Below, piece after piece: positions 43,975-55,084 of a DNA stretch of 64,000 nt. The stretch comes from Petaurus breviceps papuanus. Taxonomy: Eukaryota > Chordata > Mammalia > Diprotodontia > Petauridae. Under the pieces are notes generated by a model, which saw only the letters and a list, made by a program, of their open reading frames with translations, made no database searches and had not been told where the DNA came from. The first letter of the stretch is position 1; every line of letters begins with the position of its first letter. The position numbers and the translations under genes are program-made. The stretch is from contig JAMXIF010000032.1 in assembly GCA_028583685.1 (NCBI GenBank), positions 6,040,599 to 6,104,598 of the forward strand. Direction: 5' to 3'.

Positions 43975-45870
43975 ATTCTTAAGAATTATATTCTAAACAT
44001 GCACTAATAAACAATTCCATTGAGGAGGAAAACAGGAGTTATTGGAAGAAACCTATGTGGATGCATAGATGACTCAAAACCAAGAAAAAAATTTTTTTAA
44101 GATACATACCTTGTTGGAAGAATGCGTATCAAGTAGTAGTTTTCTCTACTGAATAAAATGCTTTTAGTAATCTAAATAATAAGCAAAATGGGATTTTGTA
44201 TTCTCTACACAATTCAGTCAAATGTATGATGGTAAAGATGTGGTAAACTATGACATATTGATTATCCTCTTTGAGGATGCCCTCAACACGTATAGGTAGA
44301 TGATTCTCATCCATGTTTCATATAGATGGGATATTTGGGTTGATATTTGGTATTTTCTTGATTGCTCTTTTTATGTTAATAAGGCTTCATCTATGAATTT
44401 TTCCATCTCTTTAGTATCTTCCCTTTTTTAGATACTTATGAATCCATCTTTCAGCCTTCACAACTGCATTTCCTCTACCAAGGATTTCCTCTGTGGATAC
44501 TTATTCTGATCCAGATATTTTTCCTGACTTTGTTCTCTTTGATGTCAATTCTACCTCCTCTCCAAACATATCTAAGACTGAGATGTTAGGGGAGAAGTAT
44601 GATGATTATTATATATTAAAAAATAATGTTAGTTTCTGAGTTCCCTGTACATCCACATAGGTCTCTTCAAATAACCACTGTTTTTCCTCCTCATTGGAAT
44701 TGGTTCTACTGCATCTTCAGAATTTAATTAAGTTCCCCACTCTCTTGGGGCAACTTTCCCTGTTGAATTTTAGTCCAGGAGATCCAACTCTTCTTCCTCT
44801 GAACCCTTTCAAATTTGTTGTCACAAAATCTTGGGTGCATGTTAGACTCTGTTGGTTTTCTTCTCCTTCTCTGTCACTAGCTAGAGGAAGCCACTTACCC
44901 CCAAGACTCCACATTTGTATCCTAGCAACTAGTTAATCCCTTTAGTAAGAATCAGGTGCAGAATAGAATTTTCCTCTGTTGATGCCTCCACCTTTTGAAG
45001 GAAGAAATTATCATTAAGACAAAAGTCAAGTCAGAGACAGAAACAGAGAGACAGAGACACAGAGAGAGAGATGTACTTAAATGAGTCTGGATAATTTAAT
45101 TCCCTTCATTGCCATATCATGCCTTGGAGCCAGACTTTGATTCTAGACCCACCACTTTTTCCACTGAAGTATATCATCACTCATCTTATTGGGCTTGATG
45201 TCAAATAGTGAGCACCTTACATGGATGATAATAGAGTATCACAGATGCAAAAGGCTGAAAATTGTCAGACCACTTAGCCATGTCTTTGGTAGAGAATCAA
45301 AACTAGAACTATCAGTTAATTGTCATTTCTCTGAGTTGGATGGGCAATAGCTCAGTTTTTTCAAAAACTATATCTGGAAAGATTGTGGGATAACTCTATC
45401 CCTGTAAAAGTAGATTTCTCGAAATAAATGCAGCATGTGCTTTGAGGACAAGTTGTGAAAAAAAATTCCTTAAACATATATACCACCTTCTACTAGTTTC
45501 CAGGCATCACTATTAGAGTCTGAGCTAGTGGTACCTGTAGATAAGACTGTAATGGAAATGGGTATCAGTTACCATAGAATTTGGGTGGGGGCATTATTAC
45601 AATGTTATGTGTAGGCTGGTGAGATCCTTGTGCTTATATCTACCCCCAACCCCCAACAGTGTGCTTTGGGATGTTCTGCTTGGGAGACTGTTCATTAACT
45701 ATCATTGTAGGGAGTCTTTCCTTGATATCTTTATAAGGCACTGGAAATGTGCCAATGGAGACTCAAGAAATACTCATTTCTTTTTGAAACCCTTTCCAGC
45801 ATGGGCAGTTCTGATACTTTTCTGAGAGGTAGAAGAGCTAGAAAGTTGCAGAACAGATTTAAAGGGATCA
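43975..45870. other. Low-copy non-coding DNA
   Basis: No nameable repeat or exon. Open frames of 80 codons or fewer. 'TGTAATGGAAATGGG' at 45549 resembles an LTR start but has no matching end. Confidence 0.4.
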
Positions 45871-45879
45871 TGGAAGACT

Positions 45880-46060
45880 TTCAATTCAAGCAACAGCTGT
45901 TAAACACTGTTTGGTGCTTGGCACTGAGGGAAATATGAATGAGATAATTCCTGGATTCCAATGCCCTAAAATCTAATAGGACAGAGAAGACATGTATAGA
46001 AATCTTTGAGGGATTCCTAACCCCATTGATATGAGTACTTTCTCTGACAGTGCAGATTGC
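45880..46060 (-). repeat. L2 LINE 3' end, antisense, diverged
   Basis: 'aacactgtttggtgcttggcactgaggg' and 'atgccctaaaatctaataggacagagaagacatg'. Confidence 0.55.
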
Positions 46061-46264
46061 AATTTACCCCTTCTCATTCTATATAATTCTTGCTTACATG
46101 CTTCCATAATTTCTCCTTAAGGGATCTGTCCAACATAATGGACATGTTTAGCTCAGTGTTTAAAATTTTGATGAATGTGTAGCACTCAGGCTGTTTATAG
46201 AAAAAAGTTACATATACACAGGTAACTTTAACATGAACCAGTGTATGCTAGGTACATAAACACA

Positions 46265-46605
46265 CACCGTGGGTTAGTGGATAGGATGCTGGACTCATAA
46301 TGAAGACAGCTTGGGTTCAAATCCCACCTCTGAAACTTATTAGTGGTGTCACCCCAGTCAAGTGACTTAGCTTTTTATTGTCTCAGGCATCTTTTTGGGA
46401 CTTGAGTGTGAGGTACCATGGTATGTGGTACAATTAAAAGAACACTGAACTTGTACCTGATTTCAAATTCTGGCTCAGCAACTTATTTCTTATGTGACTA
46501 GGGGAAATTGCTTCCCTTCTCTGAGCCTCATTTTCCTCATATGTAAAATAAAAGTTTGGCTTAGACCTCTAAGGTCCCTTCCAACTGTGATCTAATGATT
46601 TGCTG
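46265..46605 (+). repeat. Two consecutive MIR-class SINEs
   Basis: First 46265-46405 ('gtgggttagtggataggatgctgg', 'ggttcaaatcccacctctg'). Second 46410-46605, with the MIR3-like tail 'ttagacctctaaggtcccttccaactgtgatc'. The 'ggttcaaatccc' block of the first preserves a tRNA box B. Confidence 0.8.
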
Positions 46606-46729
46606 AGTCACAGACTGGTTACATTCTTCATATCTGGAAGGAGTTCTCACACTAGAAATGTCAGATCCTTTGCAAATATATCTAAGTGCATAAAAGGGGA
46701 TATGAATAGCTTCTGTGAGCATTTAGAGC

Positions 46730-47170
46730 AGGAAGAGAAATTGCTTCTGCTTTTTATTGGAGGAATCAGGGGAGGCTTTGTGGAGGAGGTATCATTTAAG
46801 CTGGGTTTGGAGAATGGATAGGATTTCCACAGGTGGACCTGGGAGAATAGATTATATGTGTGAGGAATGTTGAAAAAGTATGAAACATGTTGAAGAAATG
46901 GTGAATTGTCCTCTATTGACTGGGCCATAGAAGATGGCAAGGGAAGAAGAATGAGATAAGACTAAAGATGTAGGCTGAAACCAGCCATTCTGATTATGCC
47001 AGGATAAAGGAGTTTAGATTATTTAGTAGGCAATGTGGAATCCCTGAAGGTTTTTAAAGTAGAGCGAGACATCATCAGAATCATGCTTTATGAAGATTAA
47101 TCTTTTTATTTTTTATGATTGATTGTAGCAAGGAGAGACTTGAGGCAGGAAAACCTTTCATGTAAAAGCC
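46730..47170 (-). repeat. L2 LINE RT region, antisense, diverged
   Basis: 'gctgggtttggagaatgg', 'ctggaatccctgaagg'-like and 'agcaaggagagacttgaggcagg' follow the antisense L2 order. Confidence 0.6.
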
Positions 47171-47494
47171 TGTGATTTTAGAGTTGGCTCCAGTTTCTCT
47201 CCAAATACTGATAGGACTTGGACTAATGTGGCCTGGGAAACTAAGCCAATGGCACTGTCTAAGATCTAAGATAAATAGGTTTCCAAGAAGAGGAAAGGAA
47301 AGTGGATGTCTGAAGCAGGAACTGGAAGAAGGTTTATCATCAGGATTACTAAGTAAGTTTCTTTGAGACCCCACTTCATGAGAAGACACTTAGCTAAAGG
47401 TACAATGTCTTCTTCTGGGAGATAACCCTTTTGCTACTCTGGGAATTTCAATAGTGCTTTCTGAGATTACATATTAAAATCCACATCAGTGCAG

Positions 47495-47705
47495 GAGAAG
47501 CAGCTTATAGCACAGTGGAAAGGGCAGGGCTTCTGCAGTCTGAAGACCTTGGTTCAATTCTTACCTTTTTTGCTTATTACCTGTGTGACCATGGGCAATT
47601 CATTAAACCTCTCTAGGAATCAGTTTGCTTATCTGTAAAATGGAGGAGATTAGACTAGATGACCTCTAAGGTCCATTTCAGCTCTAATGTAGCATCTATG
47701 ATCTG
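47495..47705 (+). repeat. MIR3-like SINE
   Basis: 'gcagcttatagcacagtggaaag', 'cctgtgtgaccatgggcaattc', tail 'agatgacctctaaggtccatttcagc'. Confidence 0.85.
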
Positions 47706-47857
47706 TATTTCCACTTATAACCTTTTAACCTTTTCCTGGTCCCTTAGAGCTAGCTTAGGTTCATTTAACAGATTAGTGAAGAAACTCCCAGTTCACCAGA
47801 TAATAGCATCACTTTTTTCCTCAGCAAGTACAGACTCTGGTTTCTTTCTGGCATACA

Positions 47858-48000
47858 CACACACATGTATGTATGCATGTATGTGTATACGTGTGTGAAT
47901 GTATATATGTGTGTGTATACACATGTATACATGCATACACATACACATATATATCCAAAAGAAACCAGGACGTATGTATACCACAGTGTATATATGCACA
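47858..48000. repeat. CACA/TATG/TACA simple sequence
   Basis: Imperfect alternating purine-pyrimidine units. Cysteine- and histidine-rich open frames over it on both strands are artefacts. Confidence 0.9.
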
Positions 48001-48039
48001 TATACATATTTTCTTTTTATTGTTGATTGTTTTATTTCT

Positions 48040-49335
48040 GTATTTGGATTTTTAAAATTAAATTTTACTTTTTAAATTAAACAAAACCTACTTTCTCTCC
48101 CAACTCCCATCACTATTGAAGACCTTTGTAAAAACATATTTGTAGTCAGGCAAAACAAATTCTATCATACACAGATATATGTATTTATGTGTGTATCTGC
48201 ATTCAGTGTCCATCACATCTCTGTTAGGAGGTAGGTAGCATGTTTCAAAATGAGTCCTCTGGTCCTTTATTATCATGTTTGGTTCATTGTGTTGATCAGA
48301 GTTCTTAGGTCTTTCAAAGATATTGATTTTTATATTATTATTATATAAATTGTCTTTTTTGGTTCTGTCCATTTTGTCATACATCAGTTCATATAAGTGT
48401 TTCCAGGTTTCTCTTAAAACATCCTATTTATAATTTCTTACAGCATAATAATATTCCATCACATTCATATATCATAACTTGTTTAGCCATTCCATAGTTT
48501 ATGGACATCCATTCATTTTTCAGTTCTTTGCCTTACAAAAGAACTGCTATAAATACTTTTGTACATGTGAGTCCTTTTCCTATATATATATATATATATA
48601 TTTAGGGATACAGAGCTAGTTGTAGTAGTATTTCTGGGTCAAATGGTATACTGTTTAATAATTTTGGGGAACAAAGATCCAAATTATTTTCCAGAATGGC
48701 TGAACCAATTCACAGTTTTACCAAAAGTTCATTAATATACCCATCAATGTACCCATTTTTCTGCTTCCCTTCATGAACTTTATTTTTTTTTTTCAACTTT
48801 GCTATTCTTAGGGTTTCAAGGTAGACATCAGAGTTGTTTCAATTTGTATTTCTTTGATTATTAGTGATTTAGAGTATTTTTCATTGACTATTGATAGGTT
48901 AGATTTCATCCTCTGAAATTTACTGTTTATACTCTTTGACCATTTATCAATTGGGAAATGAATCTCATTCTTATAAATTTGAAACTGTTCCCTATATATC
49001 TTAGAAATGTGACCTTTATCAGACAAATATGCTACAAAGATTTTTTTCTACTATTTCCCTTATTTTCTTCTAATTTTAGTTTTATTGATTTTATTTGTGC
49101 AAACACATTTTAATTTTAAGTGATCAGAATTGTCTATTTTATTTTCTGTGATTCTCTTTAGCCCTTGTTTGATCATGAATTCTTCCCTTATCCATAGATC
49201 TAACAGGTAATTTCTTTCTCTTCTGATTTATTTATGATACTTATGTAATTCATGCACCATTTGGAACTTATCTTGGCATACAATGATATGATACTGGTCT
49301 ATATCCATGTCTATAACAGACTGCTTTCTTTCAGG
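48040..49335 (-). repeat. L1 LINE, ORF2 C-terminus and 3' UTR
   Basis: About 1.3 kb, 5' truncated. The minus-strand frame at 48808-49026 decodes to DKGHISKIYREQFQIYKNEI, then a KWSKSIN block and an IKEIQIETTL block, matching the L1 ORF2 C-terminal region (human DKGLISRIYNELKQIYKKK, then WAKDMN, then IREMQIKTTM). A (TA)n run at 48581-48600 has expanded inside it. Its 3' UTR differs from the L1 pieces at 4703, 31250 and 43480, suggesting a second L1 lineage. Confidence 0.92.
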
Positions 49336-49339
49336 TATA

Positions 49340-50180
49340 TTTTCACTAGAGAATTTCAGCCATAGCCAAGACATTTTTCCCTTTCTTACTATTTGATGAC
49401 TGAAAATTGGCTAGGACTGGTGCATGGTCACATCTCTCTTTTGTTTGCAAGGCTAAGAAGCTGCTGAAATCTCCAACTAGAAATACAAGTTCTTGCCTGG
49501 CCCTAAGCCTTGTGGGTCTGGTTGTAGGATGAAGCTCTAACACCTTGACCACTCAGGGGAAATGTCACTCTTTTCTTGGCCTTTAGAAAGCTAGGCAGGG
49601 ATCCCCGAGAGGCACCTTTCTGCTGGCAATAAAGGGAGAAACTAAAGTGTATTTTTCTCTTTTCTGGCAATAGCTTTTTTGCTTTGCTTTACCCTCTTGG
49701 GAAATTATCCTGTTGGCTCAAAACAAGTAAAAATAAACAAACCTAACCTGAAATATGCATTAGAGCCTAGTTATTTTTGGAGGTTCCCAAGATTGAAAAT
49801 GGTTGAAAGCTGACCAGTTATGAGTTACTTGGAATTAATTTTCTAAGGTTCATTGGAAGACCAAGGCAGTCTATGCACTTGAAAAGGGTTAGAAAGAATA
49901 CAGCCATGAATTTTAGACCCTGAAAAAGATTTGTAGTGATAAACTTTCTTGTCCTTTACCATTCCATTGGAAGGATATGATGGTTTGATGAAGGAAAAAG
50001 CAGTTGAGGAGAAGATATGAATCTAGGTTCTGAAAAGAGGCTTTAACTCTTCCTATTCATCACCCACCAGCATTGTTTCTATGTCAGAAAGAGAGCTGGG
50101 TTTGGAATAAAGAAATCTATTCCTAGTTTTGGCTAGTGTGTTGATGTGTGTTGCTAGTGTGTTGATGTGGGGAAGATTGT
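49340..50180. other. Unassigned non-coding stretch
   Basis: No nameable repeat. A short tandem doublet (GCTAGTGTGTTGATGTG, two copies) lies at about 50132-50170. Confidence 0.4.
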
Positions 50181-50194
50181 TGTACAAGTCTTCA

Positions 50195-50420
50195 GGGAGG
50201 AATAAGTCAACAAGCCAATAAGCCTGTATTACGCACTTACTACATTCACTGGGTATGTACATACACACTGGGTATGCCAAAGAAAGGCCAAAAAAGGGCC
50301 CTGATCTCAAGGAATTGAGAGGACTATAGCCCACAAAAGAAAGATGAAAAATGAGGAAAGGTGCTTAAAGAAGAAGGGGAGATGTAGAAAGCCTAGAGAG
50401 TGTAGAGTGAAGTCTGGAGA
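50195..50420 (-). repeat. L2 LINE 3' region, antisense
   Basis: 'gcctgtattacgcacttactac' and 'ccctgatctcaaggaattgagagg'. An internal 'actgggtatg' doublet is present. Confidence 0.6.
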
Positions 50421-50529
50421 GGAATGGAGACAGTTCTGCCCTGGGCCTTTTCCTTATGTAAATGCTGTAGCATCTTGAGGTTCACACTTTGTACAATGAA
50501 TATTATGTTAAATTTCCCCACATGTAATT

Positions 50530-50720
50530 TTGATTTCATAGGATCACAAATTTAAGAGCTGGAAGAGTCCTTATAAGCTGCAGAGTCTAACCTACCTATT
50601 TTACAGATGAGAATTTCAGAGAAATTGAAATGGCATGCCCTGGGTCACACAGGTAATAAGTATCTGAACTCAGACCTTTCCAATGCTTTAGCCACTGCTC
50701 TATGATGCCTTGCAATTTCC
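50530..50720 (-). repeat. MIR3-like SINE, antisense
   Basis: It begins with the reverse of the family tail ('ggatcacaaatttaagagctggaagagtcc'), then 'ttttacagatgagaatttcag' and 'gccctgggtcacacagg'. Confidence 0.85.
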
Positions 50721-50786
50721 TTTTTTTTTCCTTTAAAGTGAATTATATTCTATGCTATGAAGTATGCCTTGTTAAAAGGAAGGTGA

Positions 50787-50985
50787 GGGGCAGCATGTTA
50801 TAGTACAAGTAGCACTTTTTTTTAGCATCAGAGGACCTGAATTCAAATCCTGCCTTTGCCACTTAGTATCCATTGGCCTTGGGCAAATCATTTAACCTCT
50901 TTGGTCCACAGTTTTGGGGGCTTAGACTAGATAGTTTCTGATATCCCTTCTAGTTATAACACTATGAGATCATCAGAAATGACAT
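50787..50985 (+). repeat. MIR3-like SINE
   Basis: 'ggggcagcatgttatagtac', 'ggacctgaattcaaatcctgcc', 'cttgggcaaatcatttaacc', tail 'cttagactagatagtttctg'. Confidence 0.85.
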
Positions 50986-51039
50986 GATATTTTAGAGGGG
51001 TGATATAAACATCTCAAAGAAGGCAGGATTTTGGCTTTG

Positions 51040-51300
51040 TATTTGTAGTTCAGTTATATTCAGTCATGTCTGACTCTTTATGACCCCATTTGGGATTTTC
51101 TTGGCAATGATACTTGAGTGGTTTGCCATTTCTTTTTCCTGCTTATTTTATAGATGAGGAATTGAGTTAAGCAGGGTTAAGTGGCTTACCCAGGGTCACA
51201 CAGCTAGTAAGTGTTTGAGGCAAAATTTGGTCTCAGGAGGATGAGTTTTCTCAAATCCAGGCCTGGTACTCTATCTACTATGCCACCTAGCTGCTTCCTG
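51040..51300 (-). repeat. RTE-tailed marsupial SINE (MAR1-like)
   Basis: It starts 'gttcagttatattcagtcatgtctgactctttatgaccccatttgg' (reverse of the RTE-like tail), passes 'tggcttacccagggtcacacagctagtaag', and ends 'atgccacctagctgc'. Confidence 0.9.
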
Positions 51301-51389
51301 GATTTTTATAGAAACATATAAAGATATCAAAGTAAGTCTTGATGAGAACAAATTAACAATAATGATAATATTATAAAATACAATAAAAT

Positions 51390-51480
51390 AATGATGATAT
51401 TATTCTAGCTAACACTTATATAGTGCTTAATATGAGCCAGACATTGTGCTAAGTACTTTACTACTGGTAGAATTGCTATT
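51390..51480 (-). repeat. MIR/L2-class short piece
   Basis: 'ctagctaacacttatatagtgcttaatatgagccagacattgtgctaag'. Too short to assign further. Confidence 0.5.
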
Positions 51481-51604
51481 TACAGTGATCCCAAGAATTC
51501 AGACTCAAAAATGAAAAGGGTGTTTGTATTTTTGCATTCTCTAAAATATTCAAACATTCTAGATTTAAGCTACTCCAACTTTTGGATGTTTGAGCACATA
51601 TTTA

Positions 51605-51727
51605 GAAGAGAGGCAGCTGGGGTATAGTGAGAAGAGCCCTTGACTGGGTAGTCATAGGCCCTACATTAATATTCTGACTTTGCTACTTATTCTATAACCT
51701 TGGATAAGTCACCTCCTTCTTGGGACT

Positions 51728-51758
<31 letters not shown>

Positions 51759-51802
51759 GTCCGTCCGTCCGTCCGTCCGTCCGTCCGTCCGTCCATCCGT
51801 CC

Positions 51803-51885
<83 letters not shown>

Positions 51886-51960
51886 CATTTGCTTTGTAAA
51901 AGAAGAACATTTGACAAAATGAACTCCAAAGGTCTTTCTAGATCTAAATTCTAAGTTTCT
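51605..51960 (+). repeat. MIR3-like SINE split by a microsatellite
   Basis: Body 51605-51727 ('aggcagctggggtatagtgag', 'taaccttggataagtcacc') and tail 51887-51960 ('caaaggtctttctagatctaaattc') belong to one SINE. The tract at 51728-51886 stands where the family has 'cctcatctgt'. Confidence 0.85.
51728..51886. repeat. Compound (CATC)(CGTC)(CTAT) tetranucleotide array
   Basis: Three motif blocks in one reading phase: CCAT units (from 51728), CCGT units (about 51751-51800, with a few CCAT), then CTAT units to 51886. Pro-Ser-Val and Tyr-Leu-Ser-Ile open frames across it are artefacts. Confidence 0.97.
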
Positions 51961-52147
51961 GGGACAAAGAGGATAAGCAGTTATCAATAATAACTTGTTT
52001 TATATGCATTTTATAGAGCAACAACAAAAAGGTCTTTTCTCAGTCCTCATCCATCTTCATTGCTCTTCAGTTTTTGATGCTGTTTACTAGTCCATTCTCC
52101 TAGTGCTGTCTTTTCTATTAGTTTTTTGTGACTTCTGACTTCTAGTT

Positions 52148-52545
52148 CTCCTCACTCAATCAATAAACATTTATTAAGTAGTCCCACTCTATGCCAGAAA
52201 GACAATTAGGTGTCACTGTGGATAGAGTATTGAGCCTGGAGTCAAGTAGACTCCTCTTCCCAAGTTCACATTTTGACTCAGATACTTATTAGCTGTGTGA
52301 CCCCGGGCAAGTCACTTAACCCTGTTTGCCTCAGTTACCTCTCCTGTAAAATGAGCTGGAGAAGGAAATGGCAAGCCACTCTAATATCTCTCAGGAAAAT
52401 CCCAAATGGGGTCACAAAGAGTCAGACATGACTAAAATGATAGAATAATAGCTCTATCCTAGGCACTGTGCTAGGGATACAAAGAAAAAAAATGAAATAA
52501 TACTTCCCTTTAGGACTTGCTATTCTATCAAGTGAGAAAGTATGT
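52148..52545 (-). repeat. L2 LINE 3' end antisense, split by a SINE
   Basis: 'caatcaataaacatttattaagtag...ctctatgcca' (52148-52197) and 'cctaggcactgtgctagggatacaaag' (from about 52455) are adjacent parts of antisense L2, separated by the SINE at 52200-52445. Confidence 0.8.
52200..52445 (+). repeat. RTE-tailed marsupial SINE (MAR1-like)
   Basis: 'ctgtgtgaccccgggcaagtcacttaaccctgtttgcctcag', 'gagctggagaaggaaatggc', end 'ggggtcacaaagagtcagacatgact', the RTE-type tail. The flanks repeat as CTCTATGCCA and CTCTATCCTA, a possible diverged target duplication. Confidence 0.9.
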
Positions 52546-52549
52546 GCAT

Positions 52550-52790
52550 TTAGGCAGCTAGATGGCACAGTAGGTAGAGTGTTGGACTTGGAGCTAGGAA
52601 GACCTGAGCTCAAATTCTGACTGTATGACCCTGGACAAATCAAAGAGCCCTGTGTCTCAGTTCTATGCATCTGTAAAGTTAGGATAATAATACTACCTAC
52701 CTCACAGGGTTGTTGTGAAGATAAGATAACATATGTTAAGTACTTTACTAACCTTAAAAGCATCATATAATTATATAAAAAGCACTAGCT
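52550..52790 (+). repeat. MIR, nearly complete
   Basis: 'ggcagctagatggcacagtagg', 'gtatgaccctggac', 'aggataataatactacctacctcacagggttgttgtgaag'. Confidence 0.9.
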
Positions 52791-52814
52791 AATATTATTA
52801 TATATGAATATACA

Positions 52815-53055
52815 TATAGACTAGATCCTGGGTAATTTTATGGTTATTGGTATTAGTAAGTGGAGGAATCATAAAAGGCTTCTGGTACAAGGTAGTGTTT
52901 GAGTTAAGTATTGAAGAAAATGAGTTGAAAGAGGAAGAAGGTAAATGGCAATGCAGTCTAGACCTGGAAAACAGCTAGTGAAAAGGAGCAGAAGTGGGCA
53001 ATGGACTACATTGTATGAGGAATAGTAAGAAGACCAGTTTGATTGGGCTATAGGG
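52815..53055 (-). repeat. L2 LINE antisense, mid 3' region
   Basis: 'ataaaaggcttctggtacaagg', 'agctagtgaaaaggagcagaag', 'aggaatagtaagaagaccagtttg' follow antisense L2. Confidence 0.75.
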
Positions 53056-53089
53056 AATAACGCCTTTAAAATTTTTTAAAATTAATTAA

Positions 53090-53420
53090 TTATTTATTTT
53101 TAAAATTTTATGTTTATTTTTAGCTTACAACATTCATTTCCACAAGATTTTGAGTTACACATTTTCTCCCCATCTTTCCCCTACCCATCACCCCAAAACA
53201 TCAATCCCACTAAAGACCTCCTCCCCCAATCTGCACTCTCCTGTGTCCTCCCCCATCCCCCCTCCAACTTTCCAGTAGTGCAAGATGGATCTCCATACCC
53301 CAGTGCCTGTATATAATTTCCCAGTGCATGTAAAAATAATAATAATAATAATAATTTTTAAACATTTGATTTTAAAACTTTGAATTCAAGATTCTTTCCC
53401 TTCTTACCTCGTCACCCACC
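53090..53420 (-). repeat. L1 LINE 3' UTR pieces, antisense
   Basis: 'acaacattcatttccacaagattttgag' and 'gattttaaaactttgaattcaagattc' are typical L1 3' starts in antisense. An (AAT)n run lies at 53336-53355. No ORF2 part. Confidence 0.65.
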
Positions 53421-53424
53421 CTTA

Positions 53425-53480
53425 TAACTTCTTTTTATAGATGAAGGGATTGAGGCTCACTCAGAGAGGTTAAATGACTT
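53425..53480 (-). repeat. MIR fragment, antisense
   Basis: 'tttttatagatgaagggattgaggc...cagagaggttaaatgac'. Confidence 0.7.
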
Positions 53481-53484
53481 TTGT

Positions 53485-53990
53485 CTGGTTGGAAGGGATC
53501 TTAGAGGTCATATAGTGTAACTTCTTAAGCCATATAACAGCTCATTCTATATTATCCCTAGTGAGTGGCTGCACAGTTCCTACTTGAACAGCTCTAGTGG
53601 CAGAGAACGTATTGCTTTAGTAGCTTCCTATTCATTCTTTAAACAGTTCTCATTGTAAGAAAATTCTTTCAAATATTGAGACAAAATAGTCTTTGTAATA
53701 TGTTTTTCCCACTGGTCTTAATTCTGGCCTTTGCAGAGTTGCCAGAGCAAGCCTATTTCCTCACACAAGAGACTTTCAAGTCCCTGAAGTCAGAGACTCC
53801 TTACTCTTTTGTCCCTCAAGGATAAAAATCTGTAGTTCCTCCATTCTTCTTTATATTTAATCTCCTTACAATCCTAGTTGTCATTTTAGTTTATCAATGT
53901 CTTACTTAGGATGTGGTGCCTAGAACTATGGTCAGTACTTCAGAGATGATTTACCAGGACAGAGTCCATTGGGACCCCATATCACCTCCC
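53485..53990 (-). repeat. L3/CR1 LINE 3' region, antisense
   Basis: 'tggaagggatcttagaggtcatatag', 'gaaaattctttcaaatattgag'-type and 'tctccttacaatcctagttgtcattttag' are antisense L3 landmarks. It ends 'ggatgtggtgcctagaac', the antisense of the 'gttctgggcaccac' block. Confidence 0.7.
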
Positions 53991-53994
53991 ATTC

Positions 53995-54420
53995 TAAAAG
54001 CTTTATTTCTATTCAATTTCCCCAGTTATGGATCCTATACTTCTATGTGGCCTGTCCTTCAAAGAGACAGCAGTGGTAGCTTATTTCTAGTTCTTGTTGA
54101 GATAGCCATTGAAACCCTTGCTATCACAGATGGGTAAAGACCATTTTATTTAGGAAGCCCCAGGGGCACACTTTTCTATATTCATTCTTTGTCTCCCAAA
54201 GTTAAATAAGGGCCCAGAGACAAAGTAAAACTGAAGTAATTTGCATTACAAGAATATTAGGATAAATTTGGGGAAGGGCCTTGCTTATATAGTACCATCC
54301 TTAATAGAACTCAAAGAAACAATTAAAAAAGCCAAAGTTTGACCTTCAATTTGAACCAAGTCCTTCTGACTCCATGGCTAGTGCTCTATTCACTGCTCCA
54401 CCTAGCCTTCTGTAGGATAA
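53995..54420. other. Unassigned stretch with a short SINE end
   Basis: 54345-54415 is an antisense SINE head ('gtgctctattcactgctccacctagcc'). The rest is unplaced. Confidence 0.4.
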
Positions 54421-54494
54421 CTTTTATGAGATTTTTTTTTCTACCTTACTTTGACCTACCAATCTGTTGATAGAGAACCCCTGAATAACGGGGA

Positions 54495-54640
54495 GCCTTT
54501 GAGTACCTAATATGCATACAGCAGTGTACTAGGTACTGTGGAGGATATCAAGGACTAACATATAAGATATGGACCTTTCCATTGAGAAGCTTTCAATATA
54601 GGTATGGGAAAAAATCTAACGATACATGGTAGTATATATT
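54495..54640 (-). repeat. L2 LINE 3' end, antisense
   Basis: 'gtacctaatatgcatacagcagtgtactaggtactg' and 'cctttccattgagaagctttc'. Confidence 0.7.
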
Positions 54641-54669
54641 AATGACAAAAATAATAGAATGAATATATC

Positions 54670-54895
54670 GCTATAGAAATGTCAACATGGTATGGTGGAA
54701 AGTGTGATGAATCTGAATTAGGAGGACCTATATTCACAACCTATCTCTGCTACTTACTATCTGTGTGAGCTTGGGCAAGTCACTTGGATAAGAAATTTCT
54801 GGGTCTGAAGTTTCGCATCTATAAAATAAGAATGCTTGAGTAGATGACTTTTGAGGTCCCTCCCAGCTCTAAATCTACTATAAAATCATTCTGTG
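54670..54895 (+). repeat. MIR3-like SINE
   Basis: 'acatggtatggtggaaagtg', 'gagcttgggcaagtcacttgg', tail 'tgaggtccctcccagctctaaatctac'. Confidence 0.85.
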
Positions 54896-55080
54896 AATCT
54901 AGAAGAAGAGATCGTTGTGAATTGGAATAGTCAGGGGAGGCTTCATGGGGGATTTGGAACATGAACCAGAGCTTGAAGGAAGAGTTAGGATTCACATAGG
55001 TGGAGATGAGCAGGGAAGAGGATTCCAGGCAGGAATGGCCTGAGGAAAGAAGCTGAGACAAGCAGACTGAAAACATTTTC
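54896..55080 (-). repeat. L2 LINE antisense
   Basis: 'aggggaggcttcatgggggatttgg', 'agcttgaaggaagagttaggattc', 'gaggattccaggcaggaatgg'. Confidence 0.75.
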
Positions 55081-55084
55081 AGGG

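Noticed and set aside
45549-45600. TGTAATGGAAATGGG resembling an LTR start
   Set aside because: No matching ACA end with a copy of the preceding five bases was found downstream.
48581-48600. TATATATA run as a promoter TATA box
   Set aside because: It is an expanded (TA)n inside an L1 ORF2 relic, without other promoter features.
51700-51954. 84-codon frame rich in Pro-Ser-Val and Tyr-Leu-Ser-Ile
   Set aside because: Translation of the tetranucleotide array, not a secreted or structural protein.
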